Shown here in pieces: positions 41,587 to 49,978 of a stretch of DNA of 53,440 nt. The DNA is from an uncultured Lachnospiraceae bacterium. Lineage in GTDB: Bacteria; Bacillota; Clostridia; Lachnospirales; Lachnospiraceae. The stretch spans positions 1 to 53,440 of the forward strand of contig CAJUII010000008.1 of the NCBI GenBank assembly GCA_910586405.1, in the 5' to 3' direction. The position numbers were made by a program, and so were the translations under genes. Numbering within the stretch: the first letter of the stretch is position 1; each line of letters opens with the position of its first letter. Below the pieces are notes generated by a model, which made no database searches, was not told the DNA's origin, and worked only from the letters and a program-made list of their open reading frames with translations.

Positions 41587-41811
41587 TTATGCTATGGCCA
41601 ATCTGCTCACATAGCGCTCAAACTCGTCATTGTGCCCCGCGTACTGCAAGGTCAGAATTGAACGGAAATCCAGTCCCATCACGCCAAGAATGGATTTGGC
41701 ATCCACAATATAGTGATTGTAGGAAATATCGATATCAAAGTCGCACTTTGATGCCTCGTTTACGAAATTCTGAACTTCCGCAGGTGTCATTTTGATTTTG
41801 CGTTCTCTCAT
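41587..41811 (-). CDS. HPr-like protein lacking the phosphorylatable histidine
   Basis: 74 residues from the ATG at 41811 (MRERKIKMTPAEVQNF), with AAAGGA upstream; the frame extends to 41883 but without a ribosome site. From residue 13 on it aligns with PTS phosphocarrier HPr: ASKCDFDIDI, then VDAKSILGVMGLDF, where Ser40 matches the regulatory Ser46. The active-site segment of HPr (GLHARPA) is replaced by KMTPAEV, so Thr9 and Ala11 stand where His15 and Arg17 should be. It cannot act as an ordinary phosphocarrier; a regulatory, Crh-like role is possible. It has its own promoter and terminator. Confidence 0.8.
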   Translation of the reverse strand: MRERKIKMTPAEVQNFVNEASKCDFDIDISYNHYIVDAKSILGVMGLDFRSILTLQYAGHNDEFERYVSRLAIA

Positions 41812-41918
41812 AATATCAACGTCCTTTCTACACATATTTTTCATATTCGCTGCGCGCAGGCAATGCCTGTCTGCATCAAACAAAAGATCACTGCTTTCCA
41901 GTATCTTCCGTTTCAGGT

Positions 41919-41947
41919 ATTATAGTATACTATATGTTCAAAGTAAA
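41919..41947 (-). promoter_or_regulatory. Promoter of the HPr-like gene
   Basis: On the minus strand TTTACT (41942-41947), 17 bases, consensus TATAAT (41919-41924). The leader is about 100 bases. Confidence 0.6.
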
Positions 41948-42132
41948 GCGTTTTGCCGTTTTTTGGCACTTTTCGTCAATTTAAAGAAACACTCTTTTTG
42001 GGCTTTGTGTAATCTATATAATTCATTGTTTCCATATTTTTTATCTTTATACACTTTTCATCTTCATTATTTTTCAATGTCTATTTTCCACTTTCGCAAT
42101 TTTCAGTAAAATACCTCCACAGCGCTATACGA

Positions 42133-42202
42133 CAATATTATCGTTCAAAATTCTCATCAATAATGTTGTTCAACTATTCCTAAGAGAATTTGACAATTAT
42201 TG
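42133..42202. repeat. Operator-like repeats upstream of the ABC exporter
   Basis: CAATATTATCGTTCAA (42133-42148) and CAATAATGTTGTTCAA (42158-42173) are direct repeats 25 bases apart. An inverted relative, TTGACAATTATTG (42190-42202), overlaps the -35 box. Each resembles a MarR-type dyad with TTGAA and CAATA ends. No regulator gene adjoins. Confidence 0.6.
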
Positions 42203-42218
42203 TATTCATTTATACTAC
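42190..42218 (+). promoter_or_regulatory. Candidate promoter of the ABC exporter operon
   Basis: TTGACA (42190-42195), 17 bases, TACTAC (42213-42218). TATACT at 42211-42216 is a better -10 but has a 15-base spacer. Confidence 0.45.
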
Positions 42219-42293
42219 ATTTTCTACCGTTTTAGATTATACTGAACTGAATAGCTGTAAATCACAATACCAATGAAAAGTGAGGTGCAAAAC

Positions 42294-44078
42294 ATGACTG
42301 CTATGAGGTGGTTCTACTCTTTTCTCAAAAAACACAACAAAAGTATGGCACTGGGGCTTGTGCTGGTGACGGTCATCTCCGTCCTCGCCATTGTCAAGCC
42401 GATTGTGTCCGGCTCGATTGTGGACGACGTTATCACCGCGGGAGACTACAGCCTGCTGCCGGGACTGATCGCACTTTTGATACTCATCACGATACTTCGG
42501 GGCGTGCTGCGCTACTGGTCGCAGGTCATCTTTGAAACCTGCTCGCAGGATGTTCTGTACTCGATGCGGGATACAGTCTACCGCAAGCTCTTGCAGGAGG
42601 ATTTTAATTTCTATAACAAAAAGCGGACTGGGGATTTGCTGAGCCGCCAGACGGGGGATATGGATGCCATACGGCACTTTATCGCCTTTGTGATCTATCA
42701 GGTGTATGAAAATGTCTTTCTGTTTTTCTTCGCGCTGGTCATGATCTTTACAGTCAGTTGGAAGCTTGCGCTCTGTATGTGCGTGGTGCTGCCCTTCGCG
42801 CTGCTTGTGACGCTGAGCCAGACCAAAAACGGGCGTCCCTGCTTCCAGAAAATACGCGAGCAGTTCTCGTCCCTCAACACCTTTGTGCAGGAGAATGTCA
42901 GCGGAAACCGCGTCGTCAAAGCATTTTCCAAGGAGGAGTACGAAATCGGAAAATTTAATAAAGAAAATGACGGCTACAGGGATGCCGAGCTTGCCGCCGC
43001 TGAAATCTGGACAAAGTACGTGCCGCAATTTGAGTTTCTCTCCAACATGCTCACGGTGATACTCATGCTTGTCGGCAGCATCATGGTCATTCAGGACAGT
43101 ATGACACTTGGAAATTACGTGACAATCAACGGCTATCTGTGGATGCTCATGAACCCGCTGCGCCAAATCGGATGGCGCATCAACGACATTCAGCGCTTTA
43201 CGACCTCCGTAGAAAAAATCTATGCCACTTACAGCGAAGAGCCCGCCGTCAAGCACCCCAAAAAGGCAATCCCCTGCCGCAAGCTGCAAGGCGATGTCGA
43301 GTTTCGAAATGTCTCCTACAGCGCCGATGACGAGGACATTATCCACAATGTCAGCTTCAGCGTAAAGAGCGGCCAGACGGTCGGAATCCTCGGCTCGACA
43401 GGTTCCGGCAAATCCACTATCATGAACCTGCTCTGCCGCTTCTATGATGTCACAGACGGCGAAGTGCTGGTGGACGGCAGAAATGTAAAGGACCTTGACC
43501 TCTACAACCTCCGCCAGAATATTGGTATGGCGATGCAGGATGTCTTTCTCTTCTCGGATACAGTCGAGGGAAATATCGCCTACAGCAAACCCGACTGTCC
43601 CTTTGAGGAGGTACAGAAAGCTGCAATCATGGCAGATGCGGACAGCTTTATCCGCGAAATGCCAGACGGATATGACACGATTGTCGGTGAACGAGGTGTC
43701 GGGCTCTCCGGCGGTCAGAAGCAGCGCATCTCATTGGCAAGAGCGCTTTTAAAACAGCCTTCGATCTTGATTCTCGACGACACCACATCCGCTGTGGATA
43801 TGGAGACCGAGAGTTATATCCAACAACAGTTAAACAAGATTGACCACGCCTGCACCATCTTTATCGTCGCCTACCGCATCTCCTCCATCAAGGACGCTGA
43901 TCTGATACTGGTGCTAAATGATGGTAAGATCGTGGAGCAGGGAACACATGATACACTTCTTCAAAATAACGGTTATTATGCCACAGTATTTCGCCATCAG
44001 TATGGCGACTATGAACGATACATTGGCGAAATCAGCCAGACTACACGCAAAGGAGGCGGCAGACATGGCACGAAATAA
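42294..44078 (+). CDS. ABC exporter half-transporter with degenerate ATP site
   Basis: 594 residues from the ATG at 42294, after GAGGTG; an ATG at 42273 has no ribosome site. Six transmembrane segments are followed by a nucleotide-binding domain: Walker A GSTGSGKS (367-374), Q-loop MQDVF, intact signature LSGGQ. The Walker B end is ILILDDTTSAVD, so the catalytic glutamate is replaced by Asp496, and the switch histidine by Tyr527 (VAYRISSI). This is the non-catalytic half of a BmrCD/TM287-288-type heterodimer. Its last 14 bases overlap the partner gene. Substrate is unknown; relatives export drugs or lipids. Confidence 0.93.
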   Translation: MTAMRWFYSFLKKHNKSMALGLVLVTVISVLAIVKPIVSGSIVDDVITAGDYSLLPGLIALLILITILRGVLRYWSQVIFETCSQDVLYSMRDTVYRKLLQEDFNFYNKKRTGDLLSRQTGDMDAIRHFIAFVIYQVYENVFLFFFALVMIFTVSWKLALCMCVVLPFALLVTLSQTKNGRPCFQKIREQFSSLNTFVQENVSGNRVVKAFSKEEYEIGKFNKENDGYRDAELAAAEIWTKYVPQFEFLSNMLTVILMLVGSIMVIQDSMTLGNYVTINGYLWMLMNPLRQIGWRINDIQRFTTSVEKIYATYSEEPAVKHPKKAIPCRKLQGDVEFRNVSYSADDEDIIHNVSFSVKSGQTVGILGSTGSGKSTIMNLLCRFYDVTDGEVLVDGRNVKDLDLYNLRQNIGMAMQDVFLFSDTVEGNIAYSKPDCPFEEVQKAAIMADADSFIREMPDGYDTIVGERGVGLSGGQKQRISLARALLKQPSILILDDTTSAVDMETESYIQQQLNKIDHACTIFIVAYRISSIKDADLILVLNDGKIVEQGTHDTLLQNNGYYATVFRHQYGDYERYIGEISQTTRKGGGRHGTK

Positions 44079-45849
44079 ATATGATATTGATGAATTGATC
44101 GAAGATAAATTTGACTTAAACCAGTTAAAACGTGTCTTTCAATATGTGAAGCCCTACCGAAGCCAGCTTGCACTCGCGCTGTTTCTCATGCTGTCCGCCT
44201 CCGCACTCACCATGCTCTTTCCCTTGTTTATCAGCGAGATCATGGACACCTATATTCCAGAAAAAAATATCCGGGCGATTGTCATCATCACACTGCTGTC
44301 CCTTGTGATCGTACTGTACACTTGTGTGTGTATCCGTCTCAAGATACGCATCACCAGCCGCATCGGCCAGACCATCGTGCACCAGCTCCGCGCTGATATC
44401 TTCTGTCATTTGCAGGAGCTTCCGTTCTCTTACTATGACGACCGTCCCCACGGCAAGATACAGGTGCGCGTGGTCAACTATGTAAACAGCCTGAGCGACC
44501 TGCTCTCCAACGGTATCATCAACACCATCACGGACATGTGCAACCTGATTTTTATATTGATATTCATGTTTTTGCTTCATGTGCGGCTCACCCTGATCTG
44601 CCTGTGCGGACTCCCTGTGCTCATCGGCGTCATTATTTTCGTCAAGAAGCGCCAGCGGCGCGCGTGGCAGATTCAGAGCAACAAGCAGTCCAACCTCACT
44701 GCCTATATCGCAGAGAGCATCAACGGAATCCGGGTCACGCAGTCCTTTGTGCGCGAGCGTGAAAATACATCTATTTTCAACCACCTCAGCGACAGTTACC
44801 GCAGTGCATGGATGCGCGCTGTCAAGTACAATTTCATCATGTGGCCCTGCATAGATTCCATCTCCACTGTCACCACTGCCCTGATCTATGTGATTGGCAT
44901 CAGTTGGATTTCCGGTGACATTTATGGTGTGAGTGTCGGCATCTTGATCGCGTTTACTTCCTACATCTCAAGATTCTGGGAACCGATCAACACACTCGCC
45001 TCCTTTTACAACTCACTGCTCACTGCCATCGCTTACTTAGAGCGCATTTTTGAGACAATTGATGAGCCTGTGAAGGTAAAAGACGCCGCGGACGCTGTGG
45101 AGATGCCGCCCATCGACGGCACGGTCGCCTTTCAGGATGTCTGCTTTAGCTACGAAGATGGCGTACAGATTCTCAACAAAGTAAGCTTCACCGCAAATCC
45201 CGGTGACACCTACGCCATCGTCGGCCCTACAGGCGCCGGCAAGTCCACCATCGTCAACCTGATCAGCCGCTTCTACAACGTGGACTCCGGCACCATTCTC
45301 ATTGACGGCACCGATATCTCCCGTGTGACACTCAAATCCCTCCGCCGCCAGATGGGAATCATGATGCAGGACAGCTTTATCTTCTCCGGGACTATCATGG
45401 ACAATATCCGTTACGGCAATCTGACCGCAACGGACGCGGAGGTCATCGCCGCCGCCAAGACAGTATGCGCACACGACTTTATCATGGAGATGGAAAACGG
45501 CTACCAGACACAGGTGAACGAGCGCGGAAGCCGTCTCTCGGCAGGACAGCGCCAGCTGATCAGCTTCGCGCGCGCACTGCTCGAAAATCCGGCAATCCTG
45601 ATTCTCGACGAGGCGACCTCCAGCATTGACACTGAAACCGAAATATTATTGCAGAAGGGATTAAATAAACTGTTGGAGGGGCGTACCTCCTTCATCATCG
45701 CGCACCGTCTCTCGACCATCAAGAATGCCTCCTGCATCATGTATGTCGATAAGGGAAACATTCTTGAAGCTGGAACGCACGAGGATCTGCTCGCCCAGAA
45801 GGGGGAGTATTACAAACTGTTTATGTCGCAATATGAATTTTTGAGTTGA
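44065..45849 (+). CDS. ABC exporter half-transporter with consensus ATP site
   Basis: 594 residues from the ATG at 44065 (MARNKYDIDELIEDKFDLNQ), after AGGAGG; exactly the length of its partner. After six transmembrane segments the nucleotide-binding domain has Walker A GPTGAGKS, Walker B ILILDEATSS with catalytic Glu516 and switch His547 (AHRLSTI). Its signature is LSAGQ rather than LSGGQ. Paired with the upstream protein, this gives one active site (Glu/His here plus LSGGQ there) and one degenerate site, the classic asymmetric heterodimer. Confidence 0.94.
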   Translation: MARNKYDIDELIEDKFDLNQLKRVFQYVKPYRSQLALALFLMLSASALTMLFPLFISEIMDTYIPEKNIRAIVIITLLSLVIVLYTCVCIRLKIRITSRIGQTIVHQLRADIFCHLQELPFSYYDDRPHGKIQVRVVNYVNSLSDLLSNGIINTITDMCNLIFILIFMFLLHVRLTLICLCGLPVLIGVIIFVKKRQRRAWQIQSNKQSNLTAYIAESINGIRVTQSFVRERENTSIFNHLSDSYRSAWMRAVKYNFIMWPCIDSISTVTTALIYVIGISWISGDIYGVSVGILIAFTSYISRFWEPINTLASFYNSLLTAIAYLERIFETIDEPVKVKDAADAVEMPPIDGTVAFQDVCFSYEDGVQILNKVSFTANPGDTYAIVGPTGAGKSTIVNLISRFYNVDSGTILIDGTDISRVTLKSLRRQMGIMMQDSFIFSGTIMDNIRYGNLTATDAEVIAAAKTVCAHDFIMEMENGYQTQVNERGSRLSAGQRQLISFARALLENPAILILDEATSSIDTETEILLQKGLNKLLEGRTSFIIAHRLSTIKNASCIMYVDKGNILEAGTHEDLLAQKGEYYKLFMSQYEFLS

Positions 45850-45930
45850 TTTTAGATTGATTATATGCTATAGTATACATGAAAAGGCAATACCTATAGA
45901 CGGTTAGCCCAAAATTAATAGTTGCATAAT

Positions 45931-45971
45931 AAAAATAACCGCAACTTTTTCAGGGTAGTGCGGTTATTTTT
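45931..45971. terminator. Bidirectional terminator between the exporter and glgP
   Basis: Perfect 13-base arms AAAAATAACCGCA (45931-45943) and TGCGGTTATTTTT (45959-45971). The A and T tracts provide U-runs on both strands for the convergent genes. Confidence 0.9.
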
Positions 45972-45993
45972 ATGCTTATCTATTATTAGCGTC

Positions 45994-48264
45994 TTATCTC
46001 AGTTTCCAGATATCTCTGTTGTATTCCTCGATCGTTCTGTCTGATGAGAAGAATCCTGCCTTTGCAATGTTGACAAGCATCATGCGTTTCCACTTCGCCT
46101 CGTCCTTGTAGTCCTCAAACATCTTGTCTTTTGTTGCGATATAGTCCTCAAGGTCTAAGAGGGTCATAAACCAGTCTTTGTTGATCAGCTCATTCTTGAG
46201 TCTGTTGAGACGCTCCTGATTGCCTACCTTTACGACCTCCTCACTTGTGATGAAGTCGATCGCCTCCTTGATCACACTGCTCTTCTCATAGAAGCTCTTT
46301 GAGACATAATCTGCCTTTGCATAGTGCTCGATTACCTGCTCAGACTTCTCGCCGAAAATATAGATATTGTCATCGCCTACAAGCTCATGAATCTCCACAT
46401 TCGCACCGTCGCTTGTGCCGAGTGTCACAGCGCCGTTGAGCATAAACTTCATGTTGCCAGTACCGCTCGCCTCCTTGGAAGCCAGAGAAATCTGCTCAGA
46501 GATATCACATGCTGGAATCAGCTTCTCCGCATAGCTCACGTTGTAGTTCTCGACCATGACTACCTTCATGTAATCCTTCACGTCTGGATCGTTGTTGACA
46601 ATCTCCTCCAAGCACAGCAGCAGGTGAATGATATCCTGTGCGATCACATACGCCGGTGCTGCCTTTGCGCCGAAGATAAAGGTAATCGGTGTAGAAGGCT
46701 TCTTGCCGCCCTTGATCTCCAGATACTTGTGAATGATGTAGAGAGCATTCATCTGCTGGCGCTTGTACTCATGAAGTCTCTTAACCTGAATATCAAAGAT
46801 GGAGTCTGGATTGATATCCTGATTCTCATTCTCCTTGAGATATGCCACAAGCTCTTCCTTCTTGGTTCTCTTGATCGCCTTGATCGCTGTCAAAAGCGCT
46901 TCATCATCCAAGTGCTCCATCAGCTTCTCAAGCTCTGCTGCGTCCTTCTTGTACCCTGTCCCGATTGTGTCTGTGATACATGCTGCAAGCTCTCTGTTGC
47001 ATGACAGAAGCCATCTTCTAAAGGTGATACCGTTTGTTTTATTGTTAAATTTCTCAGGATAGATCTTATAAAAATGATTCAGCTCAGTATCCTTCAAAAT
47101 CTCTGTATGAATCGCCGCAACACCATTTACGGAGAAGCCGTAATGGATATCAATATGTGCCATATGCACACGCATGTTGTCATCAATGATCTGTACCTTC
47201 GGGTCTTTATACTTGATCGACGCTCTCTTATCAAGCTCCCAGATAATCGGCATCAACTGTGGAACGACCTTCTGCAAATACTTCACAGGCCACTTCTCAA
47301 GCGCTTCTGCAAGAATGGTGTGGTTTGTGTATGCACAGGTTCTGCTCACCACATCAATTGCCTCGTCCATATCGAAGCCTTCCGCTTCCGTCAAAATACG
47401 AATCAGTTCAGGAATGACCATTGTCGGATGGGTATCATTGATCTGGATCACTGCATGGTCATACATCTTGTGAAGGTCGTAGCCGTTGTCCTTCATCTCT
47501 TTTAAGATCAACTGTGCGCCGTTGCATACCATAAAGTACTGCTGGTAGATTCGAAGCTGCTGGCCTGCCTCGTCAGAGTCATCAGGATACAAGAACAGCG
47601 TGAGGTTCTTGTCGATATCTGCCTTGTCGAAATCAATACCTTCTTTTACAATACTCTCGTCAATGGTCTCTATATCAAATAAATGCAGTTTGTTCATACC
47701 CTGCTCATATCCAATTACATCAATGTCATACAGTCTGGACATCACCTTCTTCTTGCCAAAGTATACCGGGAAAGTGATATCTGTCTTTGTAAGCCATGAC
47801 TGGTTCTCTATCCAGTCATTCTTCTCTGCGGTCTGCTGTCTGTCCTGAAATACCTGTTTGAACAGACCAAAATGATAGTTCAATCCAATACCATCACCGG
47901 GAAGTCCAAGGCTTGCAATAGAATCAAGGAAACATGCTGCGAGTCTGCCAAGACCGCCGTTGCCAAGAGAGGGTTCTGGCTCAACATCCTCGATGCGGCT
48001 AAGTTCCTTTCCTTCCTCCTTCAGTGCTGCATTCAGCTCCTCATAGATGCCCAGGTTGATCAGATTGCTTGACAGCAGCTTCCCGATCAAAAATTCAGCC
48101 GAGATATAGTAAATCTTCTTGCTGCCCTTGATCACGCCCTTATCCTTCATCAAATCCTTTGTCATGTTCAGGATTGCGAAGTAAAGCTGGCTGTCATCAA
48201 GCTCCTTGATTGCCTTGCTGTACATTTTCTGTGCTACTGCTTCCAAATTTGCTTTTACGTTCAT
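45994..48264 (-). CDS. glgP: Glycogen/maltodextrin phosphorylase
   Basis: 756 residues. Hallmarks: EPEPSLGNGGLGRLAACFLDS, INDTHPTMVIPELIRIL, FRRWLLSCNRELA, QVKRLHEYKRQQMNAL and the pyridoxal-phosphate lysine region EASGTGNMKFMLNGAVTLGTSDGANVEI. It releases glucose-1-phosphate from alpha-1,4-glucans in the cytoplasm. GGGAG precedes the ATG, and a small hairpin (arms GCTGC/GCAGC, 48282-48295) lies just 5' of it. The LacI-type regulator ends 97 bases upstream on the same strand and probably controls it. GlgX nearby supplies linear chains. Confidence 0.96.
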   Translation of the reverse strand: MNVKANLEAVAQKMYSKAIKELDDSQLYFAILNMTKDLMKDKGVIKGSKKIYYISAEFLIGKLLSSNLINLGIYEELNAALKEEGKELSRIEDVEPEPSLGNGGLGRLAACFLDSIASLGLPGDGIGLNYHFGLFKQVFQDRQQTAEKNDWIENQSWLTKTDITFPVYFGKKKVMSRLYDIDVIGYEQGMNKLHLFDIETIDESIVKEGIDFDKADIDKNLTLFLYPDDSDEAGQQLRIYQQYFMVCNGAQLILKEMKDNGYDLHKMYDHAVIQINDTHPTMVIPELIRILTEAEGFDMDEAIDVVSRTCAYTNHTILAEALEKWPVKYLQKVVPQLMPIIWELDKRASIKYKDPKVQIIDDNMRVHMAHIDIHYGFSVNGVAAIHTEILKDTELNHFYKIYPEKFNNKTNGITFRRWLLSCNRELAACITDTIGTGYKKDAAELEKLMEHLDDEALLTAIKAIKRTKKEELVAYLKENENQDINPDSIFDIQVKRLHEYKRQQMNALYIIHKYLEIKGGKKPSTPITFIFGAKAAPAYVIAQDIIHLLLCLEEIVNNDPDVKDYMKVVMVENYNVSYAEKLIPACDISEQISLASKEASGTGNMKFMLNGAVTLGTSDGANVEIHELVGDDNIYIFGEKSEQVIEHYAKADYVSKSFYEKSSVIKEAIDFITSEEVVKVGNQERLNRLKNELINKDWFMTLLDLEDYIATKDKMFEDYKDEAKWKRMMLVNIAKAGFFSSDRTIEEYNRDIWKLR

Positions 48265-48361
48265 ACGCTACTCCCTTTCACGCTGCCTGTGCAGCAATTT
48301 ATTGATAAGTTATTAGTTCCTTTATTTATGTGTAACCTAATAAGCTCCTAAGATTATAAAT

Positions 48362-49351
48362 TTATGAGAGCACATCGAGATACTTGATGCGAATCAGCTT
48401 GTGCGGCATGACGAGCTCCTGACCATTTCCGCCTTCCATCAACCGGGAAAGCTCCTCCACGGCACTCGCCGCAATATGCTGAAAATCCTGTCTCACCGTA
48501 TGCATCTGCTTGCCCGCATAACCCATGAGGCTCACGCCGTCAAATCCACATACAGGTCTGTAGATATCCATGTCAATCAATGCCTTCATCGCACCGATTG
48601 CCATCAAATCTGACGCGCATATAATTGCCTCCTTGCTCGCCGCATACTGCATCGTCAATTTTCTCGCCTCAAGCTCACTGAAATTTCCTGTCCTGACAAG
48701 CACTTGTAACGCCTGCTCGTCCGCCAGCCTCCTCATCCCTATTAGACGCTCCTCTGATACATAACCATTTTTCTTTCCTGAAATATATAATATTTTTTTG
48801 TAATCTTTTCCATTCAAAAATTTCTTGGCAACCTCATACTGTGCCTTCTCATTATCGATATGAATGCTTGATGTGTTCTCGCTCACGCCGGGCGCATCAA
48901 TCAAAACACATTTAAACTTTCCGCTCTCAACCAGTTTTCTCAACGAGATGTCCTCTTTGGACAAACCGCAGATGATTAAGCCCTCGATGCTCTGTGACTG
49001 GAAGTACCGGATCATCTCCTCGACGCTCATCTCAGCAATCATTGTAAAGAATACTGTAATAATGTCCATCCCCCTTTCCTTCGCCTTGTTGATGGCTCCG
49101 ATAATATACTGCATCGGAATCTCATCGACGGTTTGGGCATGTCTGTTTACGTCGAGCACCAGCGCCGCTCTGCCTGTCTTTTTGGAAGATAGCGCAGAGG
49201 CAATGGTATTCGGCACAAACCCCAGCGCTGTGATTGCAGCGTTGACCTTTTCTTTCGTCTCATTACTCACATTGGGGTAATGGTTCAGCACCTTTGACAC
49301 TGTCGAGATCGCTACACCTGCTTCTCTCGCCACATCCCTTATTGAAACCAA
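48362..49351 (-). CDS. LacI-family transcriptional regulator upstream of glgP
   Basis: About 329 residues. A TTG at 49351 with AAGGTGG eight bases upstream gives the family-typical start (VSIRDVAREAG); a GTG at 49363 would add four residues. The helix-turn-helix is VAREAGVAISTVSKVLNHYPNV with hinge GFVPNTIASALSSKKTG. The sensor domain keeps the sugar-binding fold (IEGLIICGLSKEDISL, AIICASDLMAIGAMKAL) and VCGFDGVSLMGYAG. Two perfect palindromes sit at its own start site, so autorepression is likely. The probable target is glgP downstream; the effector is unknown. Confidence 0.87.
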   Translation of the reverse strand: MVSIRDVAREAGVAISTVSKVLNHYPNVSNETKEKVNAAITALGFVPNTIASALSSKKTGRAALVLDVNRHAQTVDEIPMQYIIGAINKAKERGMDIITVFFTMIAEMSVEEMIRYFQSQSIEGLIICGLSKEDISLRKLVESGKFKCVLIDAPGVSENTSSIHIDNEKAQYEVAKKFLNGKDYKKILYISGKKNGYVSEERLIGMRRLADEQALQVLVRTGNFSELEARKLTMQYAASKEAIICASDLMAIGAMKALIDMDIYRPVCGFDGVSLMGYAGKQMHTVRQDFQHIAASAVEELSRLMEGGNGQELVMPHKLIRIKYLDVLS

Positions 49352-49403
49352 GAGACAATCCACCTTCTTCCTTCAAGAACAAACTATTTATTGAAAGCCT
49401 CAA

Positions 49404-49428
49404 GAAAACGTTTTCGGAAAACGTTTTC
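49404..49428. promoter_or_regulatory. Tandem LacI/cre-type operators
   Basis: The 12-base palindrome GAAAACGTTTTC occurs at 49404-49415 and again at 49417-49428, centres 13 bases apart. Each matches the cre consensus TGWAANCGNTNWCA at 12 of 14 positions. They overlie the predicted transcription start of the LacI-type gene. Confidence 0.75.
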
Positions 49429-49431
49429 TTT

Positions 49432-49460
49432 ATCATACAACAAAAATAACGGTTTGTCTA
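49432..49460 (-). promoter_or_regulatory. Promoter of the LacI-glgP group
   Basis: On the minus strand TAGACA (49455-49460), 17 bases, TATGAT (49432-49437). It lies between the cheY-like stop codon and the tandem operators. Confidence 0.65.
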
Positions 49461-49488
49461 CCATTATTTTCATTTTAATGTATTTTAT

Positions 49489-49851
49489 TCAGGATGCCAT
49501 GACGCGGTTGATTGCCGCAACCAGTCTGCTCTCCTCGAACGGCTTTACGACAAAGTCCTTTGCACCGCTCTGAATTGCCTGTGCAACCATCGCCTGCTGC
49601 CCCATCGCAGAACAGATGATGACTCTCGCCTTCGCATCCGCTTCCTTGATGCGTTTCAATGCATCCACACCATTCATTTCTGGCATTGTGATATCGAGCA
49701 GGACAACATCTGGCTTGATTTCCATGTACTTCTTCACTGCCTCCACGCCGTTACCTGCCTCGCCGGCAACAGAATGACCATTTGCCTCAAGCATTTTTTT
49801 GATTGTCATTCTCATAAACATCGCATCATCCACAACTAATACTCTTGCCAT
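49489..49851 (-). CDS. CheY-like single-domain response regulator
   Basis: 120 residues from the ATG at 49851 (MARVLVVDDAMFMRMTIKKM), with AAAGGTGG upstream. It is a complete receiver: Asp8 and Asp9, acceptor Asp53 (VVLLDITMPEMNG), CSAMGQQ switch and Lys in FVVKPF. There is no output domain. The sequence is close to the chemotaxis CheY of Clostridia, but no chemotaxis or flagellar genes lie nearby, so the partner kinase is not evident. It has its own promoter and sits between glgX and the LacI-type gene. Confidence 0.92.
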   Translation of the reverse strand: MARVLVVDDAMFMRMTIKKMLEANGHSVAGEAGNGVEAVKKYMEIKPDVVLLDITMPEMNGVDALKRIKEADAKARVIICSAMGQQAMVAQAIQSGAKDFVVKPFEESRLVAAINRVMAS

Positions 49852-49882
49852 TATATTTCCACCTTTCAAGTGTTTTTATCAT

Positions 49883-49911
49883 ATTGTAGCATAGTTTTTA
49901 GAATATTCAAA
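49883..49911 (-). promoter_or_regulatory. Promoter of the cheY-like gene
   Basis: On the minus strand TTTGAA (49906-49911), 17 bases, TACAAT (49883-49888), about 30 bases before the start codon. Confidence 0.6.
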
Positions 49912-49940
49912 CCCTTTTTCCAACATCGCGCTTCCTATTT

Positions 49941-49972
49941 CATCTGCTGCGCACCGCAGTGCACAGCAGATG
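49941..49972 (-). other. Hairpin after glgX
   Basis: Perfect arms CATCTGCTG (49941-49949) and CAGCAGATG (49964-49972) seven bases beyond the glgX stop codon. No T-run follows, so it is at best a weak terminator; it may protect the mRNA 3' end. Confidence 0.6.
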
Positions 49973-49978
49973 GAGCTT

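Larger units (their letters stand above)
41812..42293. other. AT-rich divergent intergenic region
   Basis: 482 bases between the HPr-like gene and the ABC exporter, which point away from each other. It holds the HPr-like promoter, the exporter promoter and a set of CAATA...TTCAA repeats, described separately. A 13-base near-palindrome CAGGCAATGCCTG lies at 41865-41877. No open frame with a ribosome site is evident. Confidence 0.6.

Noticed and set aside
42237..43346. 369-codon open frame on the minus strand opposite the first ABC exporter gene
   Set aside because: The plus strand encodes an unmistakable ABC transporter over the same bases. The minus translation has no known motif; it is a codon-bias shadow.
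46324..47004. 226-codon open frame opposite glgP
   Set aside because: Leucine/cysteine-rich shadow of the phosphorylase gene without start signals.
49489..49851. Start of a chemotaxis locus, because of the CheY-like gene
   Set aside because: No cheA, cheW, methyl-accepting receptor or flagellar gene lies in the window.
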